Assembly (NCBI GenBank): GCA_029289015.1
Contig: JARFUL010000182.1
Location: 1-5,883, forward strand
Direction of reading: 5' to 3'
DNA from: Syntrophobacteria bacterium
GTDB lineage: Bacteria; Desulfobacterota; Syntrophobacteria; JARFUL01
Length of the DNA stretch: 5,883 nt
Shown here: positions 1 through 5,883 of the stretch, one piece after another
How positions within the stretch are numbered: the stretch's first letter is position 1
Layout of the letters: each line of letters begins with the position of its first letter
Translations under genes and position numbers: made by a program
The notes under the pieces: generated by a model
The model's database searches: none
The model's input: the letters and a program-made list of their open reading frames with translations, nothing else
Told to the model about the DNA's origin: nothing

Positions 1-754
1 TGTTGTCCGGCAGGTAGCTAAGAAGCTCCTTGATCCTCTCGATCGCGTGCCCGTCGTTCTCGCACGCGAAATGGGCCACCCCGGACTTCTCGTTGTGGGC
101 CATCGCGCCGCCCAGGGCCTCGAAGGTCACCTCCTCGCCCAGCACCGATTTTATGACATCGGGGCCGGTGATGAACATGTAGGAGGTGTTCTTCGACATG
201 AACACGAAGTCGGTCATCGCGGGGGAGTAGACCGCGCCCCCCGCGCACGGGCCCATGATGGCCGATACCTGGGGAATCACGCCGGAGGCTATCGCGTTGC
301 GGTAGAATATCTGGCCGTATGCGGCCAGGGAGTCCACCCCCTCCTGGATGCGCGCGCCGCCGGAGTCGTTGAAGCCCACCAGGGGTTTTCCCGTCTTGAG
401 CGCCAGGTCCATGACCTTGCAGATCTTCCTGGAGTGCATCTCCCCGAGCGTGCCCGCGCGCGCGGTGAAATCCTGGGAGAACGCGAAGACCTGCCTGCCG
501 TTCACCTTGCCGTAGCCGGTGATCACCCCGTCGGCCGGGATCTCCATCTTATCCAGCCCGAACATGATGCACCGGTGCTTCACAAAGATGTCCATCTCCC
601 TGAAACTCCCGGGATCAAAAAGAAGATCCAGACGCTCCCGAGCGGTGAGCTTGCCCTTCTCGTGCTGCTTGGCAACAGCCTTCTCACCGCCCATCTTGCG
701 GATCTCGGCCTCTTTTTCCTTAAGCTCCTTTATCTTGTCGGCTACTGTGGACAT
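1..754 (-). CDS. Acyl-CoA carboxylase carboxyltransferase (beta) subunit, propionyl-CoA carboxylase / methylmalonyl-CoA decarboxylase type; C-terminus beyond the left edge
   Basis: Seen: an open frame of 251 codons from ATG at 754-752, uninterrupted to the window edge. An AGGAG lies 10 bases upstream (769-765). Landmarks of the carboxyltransferase N-domain appear in order: [18 protein letters not shown] (34-51), the SGGARIQEG glycine loop (131-139) that builds the acyl-CoA/oxyanion site, [12 protein letters not shown] (168-179), and [16 protein letters not shown] (195-210) followed by GGAMAH and SGVAH (to 228). The N-terminus (about 5-33) is a charged helix typical of this family. Family members are about 510-520 residues, so roughly half is present and the C-domain, which binds carboxybiotin, is missing. 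Known role: transfer of a carboxyl group between biotin and propionyl-, acetyl- or methylmalonyl-CoA, in the cytoplasm or with a membrane decarboxylase complex. The N-terminal half cannot separate PccB, AccD-like and MmdA. It is same-strand but separated from the glycan operon by 148 bases with its own promoter candidate, so it is probably an independent metabolic unit. Confidence 0.95.
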   Translation of the reverse strand, partial: MSTVADKIKELKEKEAEIRKMGGEKAVAKQHEKGKLTARERLDLLFDPGSFREMDIFVKHRCIMFGLDKMEIPADGVITGYGKVNGRQVFAFSQDFTARAGTLGEMHSRKICKVMDLALKTGKPLVGFNDSGGARIQEGVDSLAAYGQIFYRNAIASGVIPQVSAIMGPCAGGAVYSPAMTDFVFMSKNTSYMFITGPDVIKSVLGEEVTFEALGGAMAHNEKSGVAHFACENDGHAIERIKELLSYLPDN

Positions 755-902
755 GATGCACCCTCTCCTTTAAATATTATATCAACGGCAAATTCTTGAG
801 GTCTCTTCAGGCAAGTAAATCGTAGTTTCTCGCCCCGATTTGTCAAGGGGTTTGTAGCGGGCTCGCGGGGCTCCGGCCCGGCCTGCCCCTTAGCTTGGAG
901 CC
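755..902. other. Intergenic gap between the glycan operon and the carboxyltransferase gene
   Basis: This 148-base gap is the longest non-coding stretch in the window and is locally AT-richer at 770-830 than its surroundings. It holds the promoter candidate and ribosome binding site of the carboxyltransferase. Just after the operon's last stop codon there is a short GC inverted repeat (GGGGC at 867-871 pairing with GCCCC at 885-889; alternatively GGGC 868-871 with GCCC 876-879). No U-tract follows it on the minus strand, so I do not call an intrinsic terminator. No small reading frame with a convincing start and ribosome binding site was seen here. Confidence 0.6.
819..846 (-). promoter_or_regulatory. 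Candidate sigma70-type promoter for the acyl-CoA carboxyltransferase gene
   Basis: On the minus strand a perfect TTGACA (846-841) is followed by a 16-base spacer and TACGAT (824-819), which matches four of six positions of TATAAT. It lies in the only real intergenic gap of the window and would give a leader of roughly 55-60 bases before the ATG at 754. A perfect TATAAT also occurs nearer the gene (781-776) but has no acceptable -35 at 16-18 bases, and a transcript from it would begin almost on the ribosome binding site. I therefore prefer the upstream pair. The -35 sits between CCCC (833-836) and GGGG (847-850) arms, which may be chance in GC-rich DNA. Inferred from consensus only. Confidence 0.45.
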
Positions 903-2096
903 CTACGGCCCGGTCCCTTGGTCCCCGAGCACCTTCTGGTAGACACGGGACATCTCCTTCGCGATGGCTTTCCAGGAGAAGCTCCTTTGCACCATATCTC
1001 TGCCTCTGAGCCCGAGCTCCCTTCTCTTGGCCCCGTCCTTGAGCAAAGAGGCTATTTCCCGGGCCATCTCCCGGTCCTCGTCGGCCAAAATGATCCCGTC
1101 GGTGTGGTCCTCGAAACCCTCCGCGCCGCATGCCGTGGCCACCACCGGCTTGCCCATGGCCAGCGCGGTGGGGATGCGGATCTTGGACCCTGAGCCGCCC
1201 CTCATGGGCAGGACGAGGAGTTGGCTCTTCGCGATGTAGTCCCTTTCGTCCTCCACATAGCCCAAATACTCGACGTCTTTGGCCCGGTGGCGCTCCCTCA
1301 GTTCCCCCGGCAGCCCCTCACCTATGACCTGGAGCCTCGCGCGGGGATAGAGCTCTTTCACGCGCCCTAAGACCCTGGAGAGGAAGAAGTCCAGGCCGTC
1401 CACGTTGGCCTCACTCAAGTGGAACGCGCCCATGAATGTGATGAGCCCGTCAGTCTCCTCGGTCTCCCGGACCGTGTAGCGCTCCGTGTCCACGCCGTTG
1501 GCAACAACCGATACCTCGGCATCCGGCGCGAGCCCCTCAATCTGGGTCTTGTGGGCTTCGATGGAGACCACCACATGGTCGAATTCGCGCACGATCCTCC
1601 TCTCGTAGCGGCGTATCTTGGGCAGCTCCAAGCCATAGTAGAGCCCCTTGAGCCCCCTGAGGCTCGGCTGCTGCCTCCTTCTCAGCTCATGGGCCATGTA
1701 GTGCTGGATGAGGAGCCTCTTGGGTCCCTCCACAAGCCTGATGTAGTGGGCCAGGGCCAGAAACTCGCACTGCACGATGTCAAACCTTCTTCTCTCGAGG
1801 AGTGAGGAGAACTCATCCCGGAAGATGCCGGACTTGAGCACCAGGGAGTAGGGAAGGGGCGACAGCAGGTGGTGCAGGTGCTCGGACCAGGTTCTGGCGA
1901 GCTCCATGTCTACGACAATGAGCTCTTCGCACAGGGACCCGAGGTCGCCCGTGGGCTCATTGGGGCTTCCCGCGCACATTAGAGTCAGCCGGTTCGTTTC
2001 GCCCAACTGCTTGATAAGGTTGTAGATCCTTATCCTGCCCCCCGAATCCGGCGGAAAGGGCACGAATGGTGAAACGATGAGTATATTGTAACCCAA
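903..2096 (-). CDS. GT4-type (GT-B fold) glycosyltransferase, probable TTG start, last gene of the operon
   Basis: Seen: 397 residues, stop TAG at 905-903. I place the start at TTG 2096-2094, two bases after the stop of the upstream gene. AAGGGGG lies six bases before it, and the protein then begins MGYNILIVSPFVPFPPDSGG, as GT-B proteins usually do. The in-frame ATG at 2156 would add 20 residues without homology-like character, overlapping the upstream gene. The N-domain carries the PPDSGGRIRIYNL loop (15-27), which resembles sugar transferases of the TuaH/PEP-CTERM-associated type. The C-domain begins near 217 with ITFMGAFHLSEANVDGL. VIGEG is at 257-261, and the donor-site loop GGSGSKIRIPTALAMGKPVVAT is at 300-321. 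The C-terminus has RSFSWKAIAKEM, a usual GT4 ending. Odd: the glutamate normally found in this donor loop (as in KILEAMAMG) is T310 here. Cytoplasmic, with no membrane segment. Likely role: addition of one sugar to a surface glycan; donor and acceptor are unknown. Confidence 0.9.
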   Translation of the reverse strand: MGYNILIVSPFVPFPPDSGGRIRIYNLIKQLGETNRLTLMCAGSPNEPTGDLGSLCEELIVVDMELARTWSEHLHHLLSPLPYSLVLKSGIFRDEFSSLLERRRFDIVQCEFLALAHYIRLVEGPKRLLIQHYMAHELRRRQQPSLRGLKGLYYGLELPKIRRYERRIVREFDHVVVSIEAHKTQIEGLAPDAEVSVVANGVDTERYTVRETEETDGLITFMGAFHLSEANVDGLDFFLSRVLGRVKELYPRARLQVIGEGLPGELRERHRAKDVEYLGYVEDERDYIAKSQLLVLPMRGGSGSKIRIPTALAMGKPVVATACGAEGFEDHTDGIILADEDREMAREIASLLKDGAKRRELGLRGRDMVQRSFSWKAIAKEMSRVYQKVLGDQGTGP

Positions 2097-2112
2097 GGCT
2101 AGCCCCCTTCCC
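2097..2112 (-). promoter_or_regulatory. Ribosome binding site supporting the TTG start at 2096
   Basis: On the minus strand GGGAAGGGGG (2112-2103) lies six bases upstream of TTG 2096-2094 and inside the last codons of the GT2 gene, whose TAG stop is at 2101-2099. The arrangement implies translational coupling and is the main reason to prefer TTG over the ATG at 2156. No ATG or GTG occurs in frame near the start of the conserved GT-B sequence. Confidence 0.65.
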
Positions 2113-3028
2113 TGGCCAGGATGCGCCTGAGCGCGGCAAGGGGCGATGGGTACCATTTCCTAAAGTAGGGGGCCAGGGAGTCGAGGGTGGTTCCTGAAAG
2201 GGGCCTTCGCGTGGCGCGAAGCGGCCCGAGCCCTGCCCGCGCGCCCTCAACAAAGGCCCTCAACCCATCTCTGCCGCCCCTCAGGGACTGGTAGAGGATC
2301 CCCTGGCCTGTCCAGCTCACAATGAAACCCAGGGCCCGAAGGGGGTGCAGGTGGACCCTGACGAACCTGAAGATGTTCCTCGTGGTGTAATAGATCCTCC
2401 TCGTGGAGGTGCGGTGGGTCTGGGCCACCCGGTGGTAGGCCCTGAGCTCTCTGGCGTGGCGGCAGGTGTATCCCAGGTCGAGGATCCGGGCCGTGAGGTA
2501 GAGCTCGTTCAAATAGAGGAAGTATCCGGGGTCGAAGTACCCGGCCCTCCTCACCGCTTCCGCGCGGAGCCCCACCCCGCACCCCACGAAGGTGGGGGCC
2601 TGCCCGGACGGGTGCAGGTCATGCTCCTGGGGCCAGTCCACGAGGCCGGTGGTCCCGTTTACTATGGTGAAGGCCAGGATGCCCAGGTCGCTCTCCGCCT
2701 CGAACCTCTCCACCATGATCCCTATCGCGTCCCGCGCTAGGTGGGAGTCGTCGTCCAGGAGCACGATGTACTTCCCCGAGGCCGCGCGCATCCCCGCGTT
2801 CAACCCCTCGATGCCGAGGTTTTCGGGGAGCGCGATGAGCTTCACCCCGGGGAATTCCCGGGCCACCATCTCCCGGGAGCCGTCGGTGGAGCCGTTGTCC
2901 GCGACGATTATCTCAAGAATGGGGTAGGTGACGTCCCGGAGCTCCCCAAGGGTCCTCTTGAGCTCCTCCCGGCGCATCCAGCTCAGGACGACCACCGAGA
3001 CCCCGGGGATGTTCTCTTCGCGGCTCAT
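2099..3028 (-). CDS. GT2-family (GT-A fold) glycosyltransferase
   Basis: Seen: 309 residues. ATG at 3028-3026 follows directly on the TAG stop of the mutase gene (3031-3029), with GGGAG four bases upstream of the ATG. The GT-A core is clear: VSVVVLSWMRREEL (10-23), the nucleotide-binding VADNGSTDGS (42-51), PENLGIEGLNAGM (68-80), and the metal-binding triad DDD at 92-94 after KYIVLL. An FVGCGVGLRAEAVRRAGYFD segment (147-166) is the usual acceptor-side block. Where rhamnosyl- and galactofuranosyl-type GT2 enzymes carry an ED catalytic-base pair after F-L-Y, this protein has LNELYL (173-178), so E175 is the likely base. The C-terminal 100 residues are basic and partly amphipathic, consistent with peripheral membrane attachment. 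There is no clear transmembrane segment. Next to a UDP-galactopyranose mutase it is a reasonable candidate galactofuranosyltransferase, but that is inference from context. Rhamnosyltransferase is an equal alternative. Confidence 0.93.
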   Translation of the reverse strand: MSREENIPGVSVVVLSWMRREELKRTLGELRDVTYPILEIIVADNGSTDGSREMVAREFPGVKLIALPENLGIEGLNAGMRAASGKYIVLLDDDSHLARDAIGIMVERFEAESDLGILAFTIVNGTTGLVDWPQEHDLHPSGQAPTFVGCGVGLRAEAVRRAGYFDPGYFLYLNELYLTARILDLGYTCRHARELRAYHRVAQTHRTSTRRIYYTTRNIFRFVRVHLHPLRALGFIVSWTGQGILYQSLRGGRDGLRAFVEGARAGLGPLRATRRPLSGTTLDSLAPYFRKWYPSPLAALRRILAREGG

Positions 3029-4390
3029 CTATCTCCCGTAGACATCTTCCCCGTCACCCAGGAGGAGCCTGTTTACCGCCTGGACCCCCTGCATGAACGA
3101 GTGGTCCATGTTGCCCACCTCGTACCTGAACCCGCCGAACCTGCCCCTTGAGAGTATCCCCAGGGGTTCGAGATAGTCCATTATCGCGCTAAGCCTTTCG
3201 TCCCGGTCGAGGGTGGGGACCGGGTAGGCCAGGGGAATGTCCCTTTTCGCGACGGTGACGATGTTTTGCCTGTCGCGCTTTGAGAGCAGCCCTGAGGCCA
3301 AGAGGCCGTCCACGGTCCGCTCCTCGATGGCCCGCTCCGAGGGCCCGCGGCCCGGGGAAAAGGGGATCTCGCAGAGGAAGGAGAAGAATGGCCCCCCCTC
3401 TTTGGGCACCACCGCGTCGGAATAGTTGGACAGGTGGGTGACCCGGTAGAAGGGGAAGGGGTCCTCGGGGAAATAGACCCAGTGGCGGCCCGGCGGCGGC
3501 CCGCCGCGCACCCCCACCCCCACCACGGTGCACCCGGCGGACACGAGCCCCCCGGCGGCTTTTTGGACATGGTCCGGCGCGGCCTCGATCATGGAGACGA
3601 GCCTGGGCGCGGGGATGGTGGAGACGAGCCCGTCATAGCGGGTCTCGGTGCCGTCCTCGAACCCCACTATCCCCTCTCTGGGGTCCACGGATACCGCGCG
3701 CTTCCCGGTCCTGAGCCTCGGGCCGGCCATCCCGGCGAAGGAGTCGAAGAGGAGCCCCGTGCCCCCGTCTCTGGGATAGCCGAAGATGAAGTTGGGGCCC
3801 CAGCCCTCCCCCTTGTCGTCCGCGAGCACGGACTGAAGCGCGTCCTTGAGCCCCAGAACCGAGACCCTCTCCCCGATCCAGGAGAAGGACATCTCCTCAA
3901 GGGGGTGGTCCCAGACCTTCAGGTTGTAGGGCTCCATGAAGAGCTCCACGATCCCCCTGCCGAACACGGTGTTCATCCACTCGCGGAAGTTGGCCGGAGG
4001 GGGAGCTTTCGCGTAGTTGGCCTGCGCGATCCCCAGGAGGCAGCGGAGCGCGTGCTTTGGCGGGAGGTCCTTCAGGTGGTTCTGAAAGGGGTACCTGACA
4101 AAGGTGCCGAGGATATGGATGAAGCTGTTGCGCACGTGGGTGTTCAGGCCGTCTTCCCCCAGGGCCTCCCTCAGCGCGCGGTCGTAATAGTCAAAGTGGC
4201 TGAAGTGGACGTGGCCCCCCAGGTCCCAGGTGAAGCCCTCGTCATCCGTGAAGCTGGCGGAGAGCCCCCCTGCCCTGGGCTCGGCCTCGTAGATATCCCA
4301 GTCTTCGTGGCCCAGCTCCCTGAGCCTGAACCCCGCGCCCAGGCCCGCGGGCCCCGCGCCCAAAACCACTATGCGCTTGTCGCGGCTCAT
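3029..4390 (-). CDS. glf: UDP-galactopyranose mutase, long eukaryotic-like type (FAD-dependent)
   Basis: Seen: 453 residues. The ATG at 4390-4388 overlaps the preceding stop as ATGA, with a weak GGGGG eight bases upstream. FAD-binding Rossmann motif GAGPAGLGAG (11-20), E35 ending the second strand, and GGLS (41-44). Then GGHVHFSHFDYYD (58-70), RYPFQN (99-104), EPYNLKVW (153-160), WIGERVS (171-177), WGPN (197-200), YFPEDPFPFYR (306-316), SNY (321-323), YPVPT (389-393) and YEVGNMDHSFM (423-433). From memory of the Aspergillus fumigatus enzyme, these match its H63, F66, Q107, R182, N207, Y317, R327, Y334, Y419, Y453 and N457. Family role: reduced FAD attacks UDP-galactopyranose at C1 and the sugar recloses as UDP-galactofuranose, in the cytoplasm. 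Classical bacterial Glf is shorter (about 370-390 residues). Automatic annotation may call this protein a protoporphyrinogen oxidase or amine oxidoreductase. A related substrate (UDP-GalNAc or UDP-arabinose) cannot be excluded. Confidence 0.85.
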   Translation of the reverse strand: MSRDKRIVVLGAGPAGLGAGFRLRELGHEDWDIYEAEPRAGGLSASFTDDEGFTWDLGGHVHFSHFDYYDRALREALGEDGLNTHVRNSFIHILGTFVRYPFQNHLKDLPPKHALRCLLGIAQANYAKAPPPANFREWMNTVFGRGIVELFMEPYNLKVWDHPLEEMSFSWIGERVSVLGLKDALQSVLADDKGEGWGPNFIFGYPRDGGTGLLFDSFAGMAGPRLRTGKRAVSVDPREGIVGFEDGTETRYDGLVSTIPAPRLVSMIEAAPDHVQKAAGGLVSAGCTVVGVGVRGGPPPGRHWVYFPEDPFPFYRVTHLSNYSDAVVPKEGGPFFSFLCEIPFSPGRGPSERAIEERTVDGLLASGLLSKRDRQNIVTVAKRDIPLAYPVPTLDRDERLSAIMDYLEPLGILSRGRFGGFRYEVGNMDHSFMQGVQAVNRLLLGDGEDVYGR

Positions 4391-5757
4391 CCGAGAAGCC
4401 CCCGGTAGGTCTCAACGAGCTGGTCCGTGTGCGCGTCCATGTCCAAGATGGTCCCCCTTGCGCCCCTTGAGAGCCCTGCTATGGTGTAGGGCTCCTTGAT
4501 GAGCTTTGCTATTATCCCGGAGAGCTCTTCAACGCTTCCCGGGCTGAAGAGGAGCCCGTTGACCCCGTGCTTGAGGTAGTCCGTTATCCCGCCGATGCGG
4601 GAGGCCACCACCGGGAGACCCGCGGCAAGTCCTTCCATGGCCACCAGCCCCATGGTCTCCTCCCAGATGGAGGGCATGACGATCACGTCCAGCCCGTCGA
4701 GGACCCGGGCGAGCCCCTCGCGGCTGTAGCGGCCCCGGTAGTCGAGCTGGGGGAGGGACCGGGCCGTCTCCTCCATCTCGGCCCTGGCATACCCGTCACC
4801 GCCGCCGTAGATTATAAACCGGGCCTCATCCGCGCTGAAGCCCCTTGCGGCCTCCACCAGGAGGTGGCTTCCCTTGGCCGGGCCCAGGTGCCCGAGGAAC
4901 CCGATGCGCACCGGCTTTTCAGGCGACCTCGGCCGGTACCCGAGCCCCGGCGGGGCCGGTAGCCCCAGGTTCATTACCCTGACGGCCTCTCCCCTGACCC
5001 CGTGGCCCGCGAATATCTCAGCCACCCTGTTTGAGACCGCGAGGATCAGGTGGGCCGAGTTCAGCGCGCTCAAATTGGTCTCTTCCCTGACGCGGAGCTT
5101 TTCTATGAGCCCGGTGAACCTGAGGTTCGCACTGTTTTTGGTGGGCTTTCCCGAGGGCCGCTGTCCCAGGGGCTCCCTCTTCAGACTCTTTACCACATCC
5201 CTCAGCCCTTTGGCCACCTTGGAGAGCGCGGAGTCCGGGGCCAGGATCCTGCGGTAGAGCCGGGAGAAAAACGACGGGCCCAGGCAGCTCACAACGCAGT
5301 TGGTCCCCCCGCCCGGCCCTGGGCAGACCTCCTCGTCCGGGGTGAAGAGGATCAGCCGGGGGCAGATGAGCCAGTAGTCGTGGAGCGTCACCACCACCTT
5401 CGCGCCCGCGGCTTTTGCCAGGGAGACAAGGGAGACCGGGCTCCTTATGAACTCGTGGAAGTGGACGATGTCTGGGGCTGTGCGGTTTAGCGCGTCCTGG
5501 AAACCCTTCTCGGTCTTCGGCTCCTTGAGGCCCGGGAGCGGGTCCTGGAGCGCGTTCCGGTAGAGGATGGGCGAGTTCATCAGGGTGTAGCGCGTATCAC
5601 CCGCTTCGAGCCTCGTGGGGCCGCGGCCCCTGCCCTGGCAGAAGAGCGCGGTCTCCACGCCGCGCTCCCTGAGCCTCGGGATCAGGGAGTCGAGATAGAT
5701 GGATATCCCGTTCACCGCTTCGGGAAAGGGGATGTCGCTCACCTTCATCAACTTCAT
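4387..5757 (-). CDS. GT4-family (GT-B fold) glycosyltransferase with an interdomain cysteine cluster
   Basis: Seen: 456 residues. ATG at 5757-5755 has GAGGAG five bases upstream, and the TGA stop (4389-4387) overlaps the mutase start. The second in-frame ATG (codon 4) is less well placed. The N-domain opens MKLMKVSDIPFPEAVNGISIY, a standard acceptor-side GT4 start. VHFHEF (98-103) and LHDYWLICPR (125-134) follow, with cysteines at 132, 145, 154 and 158 (CX12CX8CX3C). A basic, low-complexity stretch (about 175-225) bridges to ILAVSNRVAE (238-247). The C-domain has GFLGHLGPAKGSHLL (286-300), IIYGGGDG (315-322), and MPSIWEETMGLVAMEGLAAGLPVVAS (361-386), with the EX7E pair at E367 and E375. These are the hallmarks of a retaining GT4 transferase using a nucleotide sugar. 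No membrane segment is evident, so it acts on the cytoplasmic face, most likely on a lipid-linked glycan intermediate. The linked sugar cannot be told from sequence. Confidence 0.93.
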   Translation of the reverse strand: MKLMKVSDIPFPEAVNGISIYLDSLIPRLRERGVETALFCQGRGRGPTRLEAGDTRYTLMNSPILYRNALQDPLPGLKEPKTEKGFQDALNRTAPDIVHFHEFIRSPVSLVSLAKAAGAKVVVTLHDYWLICPRLILFTPDEEVCPGPGGGTNCVVSCLGPSFFSRLYRRILAPDSALSKVAKGLRDVVKSLKREPLGQRPSGKPTKNSANLRFTGLIEKLRVREETNLSALNSAHLILAVSNRVAEIFAGHGVRGEAVRVMNLGLPAPPGLGYRPRSPEKPVRIGFLGHLGPAKGSHLLVEAARGFSADEARFIIYGGGDGYARAEMEETARSLPQLDYRGRYSREGLARVLDGLDVIVMPSIWEETMGLVAMEGLAAGLPVVASRIGGITDYLKHGVNGLLFSPGSVEELSGIIAKLIKEPYTIAGLSRGARGTILDMDAHTDQLVETYRGLLG

Positions 5758-5766
5758 GGGCTCTCC

Positions 5767-5883
5767 TCAAAGCCAGGGTGAAAGGGCCTGTTCAAGCCTA
5801 CTGCGGGATTCGTCCCAGCTGAACTCTCTCTCTACCTTATGCCGTGCCGCGCGGGCGATTCTCTGGGCCCTGTCCCGGTCCGA
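5767..5883 (-). CDS. C-terminal end of a probable glycosyltransferase; N-terminus beyond the right edge
   Basis: Seen: 38 codons open from the window edge, ending in TGA at 5769-5767. The tail reads RIARAARHKVEREFSW then DESRSRLEQALSPWL. The pattern of a basic helix, then FSW, then a helix ending in L is the usual closing segment of GT4 transferases. The last complete gene of this operon ends similarly, with RSFSWKAIAKEM. The stop codon is embedded in the GAGGAG ribosome binding site of the next gene, nine bases before its ATG, so the two are co-transcribed and probably coupled. There is too little sequence for a substrate or a firm family assignment. The frame is supported mainly by this ending and by the junction. 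Confidence 0.7.
   Translation of the reverse strand, partial: SDRDRAQRIARAARHKVEREFSWDESRSRLEQALSPWL

Noticed and set aside
776..781. Perfect TATAAT close to the carboxyltransferase gene as its -10 box
   Set aside because: There is no reasonable -35 at 16-18 bases, and a transcript starting from it would leave almost no room for the ribosome binding site at 769-765.
47..799. A 250-codon open frame on the plus strand at the left end
   Set aside because: It mirrors the carboxyltransferase gene, whose minus-strand translation is strongly conserved. The antisense product has no family resemblance and no ribosome binding site of note.
867..889. GC hairpin after the last operon gene as an intrinsic terminator
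   Set aside because: The stem is only four or five pairs and no run of T follows it on the minus strand.
3018..4390. The mutase and GT2 genes begin with the same 11 bases, ATGAGCCGCGA
   Set aside because: The identity stops after eleven bases and the proteins are unrelated, so this is most simply coincidence, not a repeat or recombination site.
3434..4408. A 324-codon open frame on the plus strand opposite the mutase gene
   Set aside because: It is an antisense shadow produced by the GC-rich third codon positions of the mutase. Its translation is low-complexity, rich in G, P, E, V and H, with no recognisable motif, while the minus-strand frame has full family motifs.
1..5883. A new defence, mobile or RNA-based system
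   Set aside because: No direct repeats, terminal inverted repeats, transposase, tRNA/rRNA-like segment or nuclease/toxin motif was seen by eye. All coding capacity is accounted for by sugar enzymes and one acyl-CoA carboxyltransferase.

Overview
The window is GC-rich bacterial DNA in which every supported gene lies on the minus strand. It is densely packed: six genes, two of them cut by the window edges, and only one intergenic gap of note (755-902). Leaderless-looking junctions, overlapping stop/start codons and GGAG/GGGGG-type ribosome binding sites indicate a bacterium. The biotin-dependent acyl-CoA carboxyltransferase fits many GC-rich anaerobes or soil and subsurface lineages (deltaproteobacterial-like or deep actinobacterial). 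The sequence alone does not settle the phylum.

Read in the direction of transcription (right to left), the window starts with the last 38 codons of a probable glycosyltransferase (5883-5767). It continues with a GT4 glycosyltransferase with a cysteine cluster (5757-4387), a flavoenzyme of the UDP-galactopyranose mutase family (4390-3029), a GT2 glycosyltransferase (3028-2099) and a second GT4 glycosyltransferase that probably begins at a TTG codon (2096-903). All four complete genes touch or nearly touch, with gaps or overlaps of -4 to +9 bases, so this is one translationally coupled operon entered from beyond the right edge. After a 148-base gap with a plausible promoter comes an unrelated metabolic gene, the N-terminal half of an acyl-CoA carboxylase carboxyltransferase (754-1), which runs off the left edge.

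The operon looks like part of a surface-glycan locus (O-antigen, capsule or exopolysaccharide). The mutase would convert UDP-galactopyranose to UDP-galactofuranose, and one or more of the neighbouring glycosyltransferases would use that donor or extend the chain. No initiating sugar-phosphate transferase, flippase, polymerase or exporter is visible, so the window holds only the middle and end of the locus.

The most interesting point is that the mutase resembles the long fungal/protist type of UDP-galactopyranose mutase and not the short classical bacterial Glf. The substrate- and cofactor-contacting residues known from the Aspergillus enzyme appear to be conserved. I saw no RNA gene, mobile element, CRISPR array or defence system.
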